Origin: Bdellovibrionota bacterium
GTDB taxonomy: Bacteria > Bdellovibrionota_C > UBA2361 > JAFLCA01
Direction of reading: 5' to 3'
DNA length: 64,000 nucleotides
Assembly (NCBI GenBank): GCA_030584005.1
Contig: CP129486.1
Span: forward strand, 62,001 to 126,000
Below are positions 50,614-58,226 of the stretch, in pieces. The notes under the pieces are model-generated. The model worked only from the letters and a program-made list of their open reading frames with translations. It was not told where the DNA came from and ran no database searches. Numbering within the stretch: position 1 is the stretch's first letter; each line of letters opens with the position of its first letter. A program made the translations under genes and the position numbers.

Positions 50614-51251
50614 TGCTGCGCGCACTGGGCCAGCGAGCACTTTTCACCGTGAATACCACTAAGGCCATCCCACAGAGCCTTTGCCATCCGCGCACAGGCT
50701 GCCTTGACCAGCTGCTGTTGAGACTCCGTGAGCTGTGCGATTGCGTGCTCAAGTTTTCGAGCCTCATGATGATTCTTGGCATGCTCCTCAAAATAGCGCT
50801 CTGCTTCCTTCGGAACCTGATAAAAGGCGCGCAGCCCCTCAAGCTTGGAGGTCGCCGTCTCTGGCTGCTGCAGCTCGAATGCATACAATGCACCCAAAGC
50901 ACCTTCTTTTGATGAGAACAGCTCGGAAGCGGTCTTGAGCAGCTGTTCCACCTCTTTCGTCACCACAGGGCCTACGGAAGTGCCAAGCGCCTTGGCGAAT
51001 TGCTCCCATAGCTCTGCATGCTCCTCCTCCTCATGCGCTGTTTCCTCATCACCGAGGGTTTCCCATCCAGCTCCGATCTCCCGGACGAACGCACCGTACT
51101 CTCGTGCATACAACTCGAGGCTCTGCCGCGGCAAGGAGCCCTCACTCCAGGCACGATAGAACGGATGGTTCAATAGGAGGTAAGGGTGGATTACCGCTTC
51201 GAGTTCACAACGCACCGAGGAACAACCCGCCTCTTTCGTACTTGAGTTCAT
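50610..51251 (-). CDS. Haem-oxygenase-fold enzyme (CADD/PqqC/TenA-like)
   Basis: 213 residues; ATG 51251 has AAAGGAG at good spacing, and the upstream frame to 51314 lacks it. The all-helical pattern follows the CADD/iron-containing redox enzyme family: HPYLLLNHPFYRAWSEGSLPRQSLELYAREYGAFV, then HEEEEHAELWEQFAKALG, LYAFELQQPETATSKLEGLRAFY and YFEEHAKNHHEARKLEHAI (in parts). Members include the Chlamydia p-aminobenzoate synthase and PqqC. The HxxxDxxH ligand set of the last helix reads HAKNHHEA here, so metal binding may be altered. Its stop codon lies in repeat copy B, so the C-terminus may have been changed by that insertion. Confidence 0.75.
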   Translation of the reverse strand: MNSSTKEAGCSSVRCELEAVIHPYLLLNHPFYRAWSEGSLPRQSLELYAREYGAFVREIGAGWETLGDEETAHEEEEHAELWEQFAKALGTSVGPVVTKEVEQLLKTASELFSSKEGALGALYAFELQQPETATSKLEGLRAFYQVPKEAERYFEEHAKNHHEARKLEHAIAQLTESQQQLVKAACARMAKALWDGLSGIHGEKCSLAQCAQH

Positions 51252-51466
51252 AGCTCTCCTTTTACAAAGCAGAATTTTATCCCTTCCTGCCATGGGTTCG
51301 GCTTCATGCAACATTGCGGCTAGCGCGGTGGGTCGAGCGTTCCCAGAAAGAATCCGTGTTACTCAATATCAGAGAGTCTTTAGAGGGACTGCGCGACACT
51401 ACGCCCGGCAGATCAAGTAATGTAAATTGACCAAGAAGGCAATGAGGACTTTTCTCAAGAACATAC

Positions 51467-51904
51467 TCAACGAGCTTGATAGCGGGCCAGCTGACCCCTA
51501 TAAAATCGCAATATATCGGGGTCGGATACTTCGCCGCTGTCTATGCGCTCCCCTATCTCACCCAGATACGTTCCCGCAGCGGTCGCATCGCCCGTGGTGA
51601 GGGCGCAGGCGACGAGCAACAGCATCGCCGGCACTGACACAGGATCCACTTTCAAGGCGTGCTGAGCCGAACGGGTGGCTGCCTCATAGTTGCCCGCCTG
51701 CAGCTGCACATAGGACAACCCAAGCCAAGCAGGTTGAAAGTCGGGTGCGACCTCCGTAATACCGGTCATAATTATCTCGCCCCGTCGAATATCACCATTC
51801 TCGAAAAAGAATAGCCCAAGCTCATAAATATGGGCTATTTCCTCATCCGAATAACCGCGTCGTAGGACCTCGGAAGGGCTGCGCTTTCTGAGAGCATCGG
51901 GCAT
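51467..51904 (-). CDS. TPR protein, type III secretion chaperone-like
   Basis: 145 residues with three tetratricopeptide-like repeats (IAHIYELGLFFFENGDIRRGEIIMTGI, AWLGLSYVQLQAGNYEAATRSAQHALKVDP, AMLLLVACALTTGDATAAGTYLGEI; in parts). TPR proteins of this size (SycD/LcrH or YscG type) are chaperones for translocators or needle subunits in type III systems. It is last in the cluster, five bases after the small protein gene. The chaperone role is inferred from context. Confidence 0.65.
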   Translation of the reverse strand: MPDALRKRSPSEVLRRGYSDEEIAHIYELGLFFFENGDIRRGEIIMTGITEVAPDFQPAWLGLSYVQLQAGNYEAATRSAQHALKVDPVSVPAMLLLVACALTTGDATAAGTYLGEIGERIDSGEVSDPDILRFYRGQLARYQAR

Positions 51905-51908
51905 AGCG

Positions 51909-52163
51909 TTATTCCTTGGCGGATTCGGGCGGATTGAGCCAGTCCAACACGGTGCGAATCATCTGCTCCTCGGCATGAATACGCTTGTCAATGTCACCCG
52001 TTCCCTGCTCCATCTCACGGCGCAGAGCCGCCACCTTCTCGTAGCGTGCGAAGAATGAGGGGGCCATCTTCTGAAGCTCGGCAACATTCCCCACCGACGG
52101 CAGAAGCGCCAAAAATGGATTGCTGGCAAAAAAATCTGGGGAACCAAGGAGCGACCGCTTCAT
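51909..52163 (-). CDS. Small type III cluster protein of unknown function
   Basis: 84 residues, helical, with FASNPFLALLPSVGNVAELQKM and FFARYEKVAALRREMEQGTG, ending DWLNPPESAKE. The size is that of needle (SctF) or inner-rod proteins, but no residue pattern of those families was recognised. It lies between the truncated sctU and the TPR gene, and its distance from the latter is five bases. Confidence 0.5.
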   Translation of the reverse strand: MKRSLLGSPDFFASNPFLALLPSVGNVAELQKMAPSFFARYEKVAALRREMEQGTGDIDKRIHAEEQMIRTVLDWLNPPESAKE

Positions 52164-52202
52164 AATATATCGATACTCTAACAGGTTCAGAGAAGCATAG
52201 CA

Positions 52203-52835
52203 TTACCCCTCATCCGTCTCCGCCCGGACCTCTTCGCGGGTCATGCGGTTACTGAGACGGAAGCTCAGCTTGCTTACGAGGGTGCCAAGCACCGCCAGAG
52301 TCAGTCCACATATGATGGCACTGGCCGCGAATTTCCGGCCCACCTCAAGCAGCACGTCCATGCGGAGCGGCAGGGCGACAAACGCGAACACCCCCGCGCC
52401 AATCGTCCAAAGTACAATACAGACAAGGGAAAGGGAGAAGGCCATCCAAATCAAGCGTGATATTATTGCACCCAAAAATGAGACGGGGGCTGCCACTCCA
52501 AATGGGACCAGCCGAGCTGGGCGTGGCGCGAGCCGTTGCGACTTGAAGATTCCACGGGTCTGCGCGAGCCCTCCAATGACAGCACCGAAGGCGGCAGCGA
52601 GGGCGGGCCCCATGATCAGGAGCGCAAGCGCGGTGCGCTCAGGTATCTCTCCTGCCCCTCCACTCCAGGCGAATAGTGCCTGTACTTTCTCAATCCCCCA
52701 TTGCCCACCCAGCACAATCGCCGCAACAGCCGCCACCAGGGCCATACTTGCTGTTGCCACCGGGCTGTACGGTACGATTCCCTCTGCTCTCAGGGCCTCC
52801 AGTCGTTGCGCGGTGGGGAGTTCGGTGCGTTCCAT
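52203..52835 (-). CDS. sctU: Truncated type III export protein SctU (membrane domain only)
   Basis: 210 residues starting at ATG 52835 with MERTELPTAQRLEALRAEGIV, the N-terminal signature of FlhB/SctU. Four membrane helices follow. The protein ends at MTREEVRAETDEG, just where family members enter the cytoplasmic linker (MTKxEVKxExKxxEGxP). The whole autocleavage domain with NPTH is therefore missing. The stop TAA is followed by other genes in the cluster, not by the missing domain in another frame. The frame upstream to 53057 is overlap with sctT. Export switching should be lost or done by another protein. Confidence 0.8.
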   Translation of the reverse strand: MERTELPTAQRLEALRAEGIVPYSPVATASMALVAAVAAIVLGGQWGIEKVQALFAWSGGAGEIPERTALALLIMGPALAAAFGAVIGGLAQTRGIFKSQRLAPRPARLVPFGVAAPVSFLGAIISRLIWMAFSLSLVCIVLWTIGAGVFAFVALPLRMDVLLEVGRKFAASAIICGLTLAVLGTLVSKLSFRLSNRMTREEVRAETDEG

Positions 52836-52846
52836 AGGCAAGAATT

Positions 52847-53416
52847 CTACTGCAGCAGCCGCGTGGCGTTGAATGAAGCGAGGATGTGCTCGGAGATCAG
52901 TCTCCCTGACACGCTCAATGCCAGCACGAGCATGAGGGGTCGGAGGCTTGCCGCAAAGGAGCCAAGTGCCAGGCCGCGCACCCTGCCCAGCCAGACAAGC
53001 GGCAGTTCTGCTAAAATAAGCAGCAACATCAGTGGCACGGAAACCTGCACCACACATTCGACGGCCACCGCAATAATCCCGGCATTTAATGCAAGTGTCT
53101 CCACCGGTGGACGTTCTGCACCTAGTGTGGTCATCGCTTCAAGAATGAGCGGCGAGTGAAAGAGCAAGGACAATCCGCACACCGCGCCCACGAGTGCTCC
53201 CACCTGCGCCCTGTGGGCAGCGAAGCACACTCGATCAACAAGCGCGCCCACGGCCACAGGCACAAACACGAACGCGGCACAAAGCGTGAACAGGGATAAC
53301 GACATCGAGAACCCATTCAACGCGTATACGGCGAGCGCGAGCAAGGCCGCACTGAAGGAGGCGATTGAGCCGGCAAATAAGAGTACGAGTGCCAGTAGTG
53401 CAAACGCTAGTGTCAT
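52847..53416 (-). CDS. sctT: Type III export gate protein SctT (short)
   Basis: 189 residues; FliR/SctT is usually 250-265. The order of hydrophobic helices and the segment ECVVQVSVPLMLLLILAELPLVWLGR (in parts) fits SctT, but the early part of the family is missing or compressed. The start overlaps sctS by ATGA. It makes one subunit of the gate with SctR and SctS. Confidence 0.75.
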   Translation of the reverse strand: MTLAFALLALVLLFAGSIASFSAALLALAVYALNGFSMSLSLFTLCAAFVFVPVAVGALVDRVCFAAHRAQVGALVGAVCGLSLLFHSPLILEAMTTLGAERPPVETLALNAGIIAVAVECVVQVSVPLMLLLILAELPLVWLGRVRGLALGSFAASLRPLMLVLALSVSGRLISEHILASFNATRLLQ

Positions 53417-53664
53417 GAGGAAAGCGCGGTAACCAGCAAGTTCTGGAGCAGTGAAAATCCTGTGGTCATCACAAGCGCAATCACCCCCACCACTGCGAGC
53501 AGACGTAGCGTGTAGCCAACGGCTGGATCGGTGATCAACGTTGAGCCCTGGAAAATACCGCTCAACACCCCTGCAATCATGGCTGCTACAACGATGGGAA
53601 GTCCAATCAAAAAGAGCACACGCAGCCCCTCTCTCAACAATGCGTAGGTTTCCGAATCAACCAT
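53413..53664 (-). CDS. sctS: Type III export gate protein SctS
   Basis: 83 residues from ATG 53664, which follows TGGAGGGATTGC; the frame to 53694 lacks such a site. Two membrane helices and the loop SGIFQGSTLITDPAVGYTLRL, a good match to FliQ/SctS. Overlaps sctT by four bases. Confidence 0.85.
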   Translation of the reverse strand: MVDSETYALLREGLRVLFLIGLPIVVAAMIAGVLSGIFQGSTLITDPAVGYTLRLLAVVGVIALVMTTGFSLLQNLLVTALSS

Positions 53665-53713
53665 GCAATCCCTCCACGCGCCTGCCGTCAGCACAGGCCA
53701 TCCCTATAGGTAG

Positions 53714-53745
53714 TTTCAAAGATGCCATCCTTGGCATTTCTGAAA
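53714..53745. repeat. TTTCAAA-family palindrome in the sctR-sctS gap
   Basis: TTTCAAAGATGCC (53714-53726) and GGCATTTCTGAAA (53733-53745) pair at about ten of 13 positions with a six-base loop. It resembles the inverted repeat at 10483-10526 in sequence and in its place after a minus-strand stop codon. Confidence 0.5.
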
Positions 53746-53784
53746 TCGCTCCCAGTTCTGATGGGGCCCCGGCGCACCTCACCG

Positions 53785-54387
53785 TCATGCGGCATAACTG
53801 GTTAACAACTTCGACGTCAAAAGCGCCCATCCATCCACAGCAACGAACAACAGCAGCTTAAGCGGAAGTGCAATCGACACAACTGACAGCTGCTGCGCTC
53901 CGAGAGCGAGCAACACATTCGCCACCAGCAGGTCGATGACCAAAAATGGAATCAGCAGCATGACCCCCAATGAAAACGCCGATCGAAGCTCCGACATGAC
54001 AAAGGCGGCTACTAAGGTCTCTGGCGTTTGTGCTGGCCTGTCGGCTGCGCCGCCCGGGGTAGCGTCTGCGCTGGGAGCCTCATGCACTCTTCCCAGGACT
54101 CCAGCATCCGCGTGCTGCTCTAAGAAGGGCTTAAGCTTCTGAGCATGGGCTGTTATCCCTTGTTGCCCCCCTTGCAAGAGCCCCTCAATGCCCCCCAGGG
54201 CACTCAAATGGGGGGCCATGACAACAATGGTGAGCGCCACCGAGGCCACAGCCGTAATTAGTCCGAAGCTCCCCTGTTCGAGGTTAAGCCCAAAGCGCAG
54301 GATGCTTAAGGTGACAAAAATCTTAAGGAAGGAAGTAAGGAGTAAGAAGGCTAAGATGCCGCTTATCCAATGATTAGCCGTATCCAT
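53785..54387 (-). CDS. sctR: Type III export gate protein SctR
   Basis: 200 residues, no signal sequence (FliP has one). Landmarks: ISGILAFLLLTSFLKIFVTLSILRFGL, AAFVMSELRSAFSLGVMLLIPFLVIDLLVANVLLALG and LPLKLLLFVAVDGWALLTS (in parts), as in FliP/SctR. A Gly/Ala/Pro-rich loop (residues ~100-125) is longer than usual. The gap of 120 bp to sctS, containing a palindrome, is unusual for the normally overlapping R-S-T unit. Confidence 0.9.
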   Translation of the reverse strand: MDTANHWISGILAFLLLTSFLKIFVTLSILRFGLNLEQGSFGLITAVASVALTIVVMAPHLSALGGIEGLLQGGQQGITAHAQKLKPFLEQHADAGVLGRVHEAPSADATPGGAADRPAQTPETLVAAFVMSELRSAFSLGVMLLIPFLVIDLLVANVLLALGAQQLSVVSIALPLKLLLFVAVDGWALLTSKLLTSYAA

Positions 54388-54448
54388 GAGCGGAATTGTA
54401 GGCTACTCGAGGCACTTCAAGCCATCCGCAATGTGCAGCGGGCAAAGC

Positions 54449-55477
54449 TCAACGGACGCTCATTGCAAAGCGCCCCTCAAAGGTGCAAAGGGTGGCGGTG
54501 GCCACGACCTCGCCATTAATGACGATATATACCGAATCACTGGCGGGAATGCCGGTGTCATTCACTGTTCCCACTTGCGAGACTTCGGCCAAGGTCGGTG
54601 CATCCACTTTTACGCTGCCGAATATCACCGATACCCGGGTCGTGCCCTCTGGGATGCTCGGCATCACCGCGGCCCCGCTTTCAACTTCAAACCCCAGCCT
54701 GCCATCAAGTAGGCAGAGTCGAGCCGGCAAGAGGGGGCGGTTGTTCACACGCAAGGTGATGGAGTCGCTCACTGCGTGCTCCAGGTCTACCACCGTGCCG
54801 GATCGAATGTACTCGGCGAGTGCCGATGGGGGCACGGCCAGCTGCACGAGCTCAAGGCCAATTTCCACCATGCCCTCAAAGCTTTTGGAGGTCTGATGCA
54901 CCTGGCGACGCCATAACCAATCTAGGCGATCAAGCACTACGGTGCCCACCAGGATATAGCAGCTAAATGGCACTCCATTAAGAGAGGCATCACAACGCAC
55001 GCAGCCGGTGGCAGTTACCTGCTGCGGCGCCACTTCCCCCTCAACCTTTACCACCGAAGATTCCGGTCCTGTCCATGCTAAAGACAGGGTCGTGATAATG
55101 CGTCTTGCCAGGTACTCCATCACCACTCCGCCCGCCACGCCTGGCATGTTGGGCGCAACGGTATCGAGTACTACTCGCGCGGTTTGTCTGTCGCAGGCCA
55201 CATACATCGGTTCGCCATCCACGCGAGCAGAGAAGACCACTTCGACTCCTGGAGGGATGCCTATCTCCGGTGTGACAGAGACCGCGCGCAGCTCCGCGCC
55301 GAGGGAATGTAGTAATGGGAGCCATTGTACACTGAGCCCTGGAAACCACTGTTCCGGACGGGACCGCAAGAATCCCCTGGAATAGCGTGCTTCGACAGGA
55401 TCAAGGGCGCGCAGCTGGCGTGTCGCATCCCATCGTTGCAACGTGAGTTTTCCTTCCTGGCTTCCTTCAGATCTCAC
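54449..55477 (-). CDS. sctQ: Type III C-ring protein SctQ
   Basis: 342 residues from GTG 55477. The C-terminal half contains two SpoA domains: around residues 220-285 (VEIGLELVQLAVPPSALAEYIRSGTVVDLEHAVSDSITLRVNNRPLLPARL, in parts) and around 285-342 (RVSVIFGSVKVDAPTLAEVSQVGTVNDTG, VYIVINGEVVATATL). This order is typical of SctQ. Repeated domain pairs form the cytoplasmic sorting platform. The sorting-platform partners SctL and SctN are not in the window. Confidence 0.85.
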   Translation of the reverse strand: MRSEGSQEGKLTLQRWDATRQLRALDPVEARYSRGFLRSRPEQWFPGLSVQWLPLLHSLGAELRAVSVTPEIGIPPGVEVVFSARVDGEPMYVACDRQTARVVLDTVAPNMPGVAGGVVMEYLARRIITTLSLAWTGPESSVVKVEGEVAPQQVTATGCVRCDASLNGVPFSCYILVGTVVLDRLDWLWRRQVHQTSKSFEGMVEIGLELVQLAVPPSALAEYIRSGTVVDLEHAVSDSITLRVNNRPLLPARLCLLDGRLGFEVESGAAVMPSIPEGTTRVSVIFGSVKVDAPTLAEVSQVGTVNDTGIPASDSVYIVINGEVVATATLCTFEGRFAMSVR

Positions 55478-55562
55478 TTTAACTACCCCTTACGCTCTCC
55501 CTTCTGTCCGCCGCACCCGCGGCGGGACACCTACTCGGCTAGACCTCTTCCAACTGACCGCT

Positions 55563-55895
55563 TCATTCTGCGCCTTCCTCAATCGCAGCGGCTCCGATCT
55601 CGGCGCGCTCGCTCTTCATCTCAGCCTCACGCTGCCGAGCGCGCTTGAGCACCGCCTCTGCTTCGGCCATCTTGCTCTCAGCCGCCTTCAGCTCTGCGCG
55701 CAACATGCGCCGCCGCGCCTCAAACATCCGGGCCACCCCGGCGTTGCAAATCCTAGGCGACCCACTGCGCTGCTGGGCGAGTTCATAGCGAATACTGTCA
55801 ACGCGCCGAGCGTATTCATCGACGCGGTACTCGCGACCGTACCTCCTCCTGCACCTCGTCGAGGCTGACGTCAAAGGCCGTCGCCCCCGACTCAT
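55563..55895 (-). CDS. Coiled-coil protein, SctO-like position
   Basis: 110 residues from ATG 55895, with GAGGAC just upstream. Residues 25-110 are a long charged helix (VDEYARRVDSIRYELAQQRS, ARMFEARRRMLRAELKAAESKMAEAEAVLKRARQREAEMKSERAE, in parts), like the ATPase-stalk protein SctO. The first 24 residues are basic and low in complexity, and a second frame opening at 55917 encodes an acidic sequence ending at the same place. A frameshift at the N-terminus is therefore possible. The role is inferred from the order before sctQ. Confidence 0.55.
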   Translation of the reverse strand: MSRGRRPLTSASTRCRRRYGREYRVDEYARRVDSIRYELAQQRSGSPRICNAGVARMFEARRRMLRAELKAAESKMAEAEAVLKRARQREAEMKSERAEIGAAAIEEGAE

Positions 55896-56150
55896 TGTCC
55901 TCTACGTTGTCGCTCACGGTCCAATTCGTCCAGTGCAGTTCTCAACATGGTGCCGGCAAACGGCATGCGCAGCTCCGGGCTCCACAGCAGCAAGATCCAG
56001 AGCGCGACGTTTCAATGCCTCACCATGATGCTGATCGTTCTCAGAAACAGGATGCCTCGCGCCCATCGAGCAGTACCGCAACTGCGACGAGGGCTCTTAA
56101 GCGCGCCGATAAACTACGAAAACGAGAGGCATCCATAAGTCAATTCCGAA
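55896..56150 (-). pseudogene. Possible remnant region between sctJ and the coiled-coil gene
   Basis: This 255-bp stretch has no frame longer than about 50 codons. Several short frames read as plausible protein pieces, one after the other and in different phases, for example ELRMPFAGTMLRTALDELDR, which ends overlapping the next start. In other systems the genes for SctK, SctL and SctN occupy this position. I read it as a decayed segment, not as a proven pseudogene of any of them. Confidence 0.35.
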
Positions 56151-56957
56151 CTAACTCTCAGGGAGATTCTTTCTTCGTTCAAAACGGATGGCACGTGAGG
56201 CTACCTCCATCGGCTCGTTCTCACGGAACACCTTGGTATGCTGCGAGACTCCGAACCAATACCCCAAAACAGCTCCCACCACGGCGATGATGCACATGCA
56301 TCCTACCAAGGTCAGCGCGAGCCCCACGTAGTCTGCTTCAGGAACGCGCCAGCTAAGGAACGGCACGAGGGTGACTCCTGTGCCCTGCGGACCTGGCACC
56401 ACTTCGCTCGCAATCACCTGAATCTGATCTGCCTGCACCTCAGGTATGCTTGCCTGAACCACCCGAGTAATATCGTCCCTATTGAGCAGGACTCCCGGTC
56501 GGGTCTTCAGCACCACGGAAACGGAGGCCTTATTGTCTTTTTGAGAGTCACTGCGGACAACTGCGCGTGCTTCAGCCACCGCGGGGTGGTTTTCGAGCAT
56601 CTCTACTACCTCAACGGCACGGGCCCTATCGAGTCTCAGCGCCTCAATATCTCGGGATGGCGGTAAGAAACCACCCGAAGTGGTGAGCTCGGCAAAGGAT
56701 GCCTTAGGTTCGGAGGGCAGCCCTTGCTGCTGCATCAGGCTGATAGCTTCACCATACGAGGAGCTCGGCACATCGACCCGGTAGCGCGCTTTGCCCCCTA
56801 CTCCGCGTTCCGCGTAAGCAACAACCCCGCGATCATGCAAGAACGCCACTAATTCGTTGGCTTGTTGTTGGTCGAGGTCCTCGGCCACAGGGCGCTCTGA
56901 GCAGCCGAGACTGCCGAGCACGCACCACATGCACACAGCTAGGGCAAGTAACCTCAT
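56151..56957 (-). CDS. sctJ: Type III inner-ring lipoprotein SctJ
   Basis: 268 residues from ATG 56957, after an AAGG. Signal peptide with lipobox LGSLGC. The ring-building domains include QQQANELVAFLHDRGVVAYAERG (first motif) and EALRLDRARAVEVVEMLENHPAVAEARAVV with SVVLKTRPGVLLNRDDITRVVQASIPEVQADQIQVI (second, in parts), as in YscJ/HrcJ and the start of FliF. One C-terminal membrane helix (YVGLALTLVGCMCIIAVVGAVLGYWFG, in parts). The lipoprotein form shows that this is a non-flagellar system. Confidence 0.93.
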   Translation of the reverse strand: MRLLALAVCMWCVLGSLGCSERPVAEDLDQQQANELVAFLHDRGVVAYAERGVGGKARYRVDVPSSSYGEAISLMQQQGLPSEPKASFAELTTSGGFLPPSRDIEALRLDRARAVEVVEMLENHPAVAEARAVVRSDSQKDNKASVSVVLKTRPGVLLNRDDITRVVQASIPEVQADQIQVIASEVVPGPQGTGVTLVPFLSWRVPEADYVGLALTLVGCMCIIAVVGAVLGYWFGVSQHTKVFRENEPMEVASRAIRFERRKNLPES

Positions 56958-57051
56958 GCTTACACCTTGCAATCGTTCAGCACCCGGGCGCACTGGAAAA
57001 CCTCATCTCTCCTCACCTTATGCGCCGGTTGCGCTCGGGGGAACGTAACGT

Positions 57052-58158
57052 TCAGCGCTCCCCTACATGTGCAATAAGGGACACAAGGAATTCAACGTCG
57101 CCAAACCGCACCCAATCACCATGCCGCAGAACCTCTGACTCAGCAATACGCTGATAGCCGTCTTCCCGACGTCGGCGAACGTGGACTCCCCGTTCGCTCA
57201 TTAAGTCCTGCACCATAAGTCCCTGGTCGAGGCTCACCGTGATCAGGGCATGCGGCGTTGAAACGCTGTCATCCTCAAGCACAAGGTCATGCTCTTTCAA
57301 GCTGCTCTGGGTCACAAAGAACTTGCCCTCACGCAGCTCCACGGCATGCCCCTCGGCGATGCGGTAACTCACAAGCCAGCCGAACAAGCGGCCTGCCATT
57401 CCTTTGCCGCGCTCGGCCCCGCCGACAGCTCTAGGCTGCTGAGGCTGCTTCTCACGCGATGGCGCCGGCGGCACCTCACGCTGCTTTGCGCGGGTAGGTT
57501 CCTGCTCCACACGATCCTCGCGTTGCTCTCTGGCCGCTGGAGCTTGCTTGGGCAACGGAGCGGGCTCGGAGCGGGCCTCCTTTTGCTCGCTCTTCGGCTT
57601 ATTGAATGAAAGCGCGGAGGGTTTATTAGCCTTGCGCGCACCGCTCTCCACAATCACCCTTTGCTGGGCCTCGGCACTCTCCTCCACAGGGGAGGCAGCA
57701 CCTGCCCCGGGCGGGGAGAACATGGCCACACTCGGTTTAGGGGCTGGCGCCGGGGTCTCAACCACCGGGTCTGGGAGCGGTGGTGGAGCCGCCATGGCAG
57801 CCGAAATCTTCTTGGGCGGCTCAGCTACCTCCACCTCCTCGATGTAATCGGCCAAGGGGTCATCGATGGTTGGGGTATGCGCTTCAGTGCCATTGGTGGT
57901 CGCCGCAGCGGCAGGTGCAGGCGGGGCCGGCGGCTCTTCCCGCACACGGTTTAGCGCCTCACTCACATCATCCGGCGCCGACTCTGACATAGTGCGTTGT
58001 CGGATGCGTGTGGCCTTCTTCTCTTTGTCGCCATCGTCTGCCTTGGCGCCCACTTCCAGGGCGGCGCCACACATGCGGCAGCGTGTTGACATCGCCGGCA
58101 CAAGGCTGCGGCAAGAAGGGCAGCGCACAAATGTTAATTCAGAACTATCGGTTGACAT
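57052..58158 (-). CDS. Zinc-ribbon and FHA-domain protein
   Basis: 368 residues from ATG 58158, with GGGGAG nine bases before it. The N-terminal CPSCRSLVPAMSTRCRMCGAAL carries a CxxC...CxxC zinc ribbon. Residues 50-260 are Pro/Ala/Glu-rich and disordered. The last ~110 residues form an FHA-like domain (HDLVLEDDSVSTPHALITV, GVHVRRRREDG, LRHGDWVRFGDVEFLV), although the canonical GR...S..H...N motif is only partly kept. FHA domains bind phosphothreonine. Its location between the first FHA gene and sctJ suggests it belongs to the type III transcript. Confidence 0.65.
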   Translation of the reverse strand: MSTDSSELTFVRCPSCRSLVPAMSTRCRMCGAALEVGAKADDGDKEKKATRIRQRTMSESAPDDVSEALNRVREEPPAPPAPAAAATTNGTEAHTPTIDDPLADYIEEVEVAEPPKKISAAMAAPPPLPDPVVETPAPAPKPSVAMFSPPGAGAASPVEESAEAQQRVIVESGARKANKPSALSFNKPKSEQKEARSEPAPLPKQAPAAREQREDRVEQEPTRAKQREVPPAPSREKQPQQPRAVGGAERGKGMAGRLFGWLVSYRIAEGHAVELREGKFFVTQSSLKEHDLVLEDDSVSTPHALITVSLDQGLMVQDLMSERGVHVRRRREDGYQRIAESEVLRHGDWVRFGDVEFLVSLIAHVGER

Positions 58159-58226
58159 GACGATATACTCCCCAAACGATACAGCCAAAACCTCTCAAGC
58201 AACGAACTACAACCAACCAAACAATA

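Noticed and set aside
51909..52163. Type III needle protein SctF
   Set aside because: The size and context fit, but no SctF sequence pattern could be seen.
52836..53057. N-terminal extension of SctU
   Set aside because: It overlaps sctT coding sequence, and the family N-terminus MERTELPTAQRL begins at 52835.
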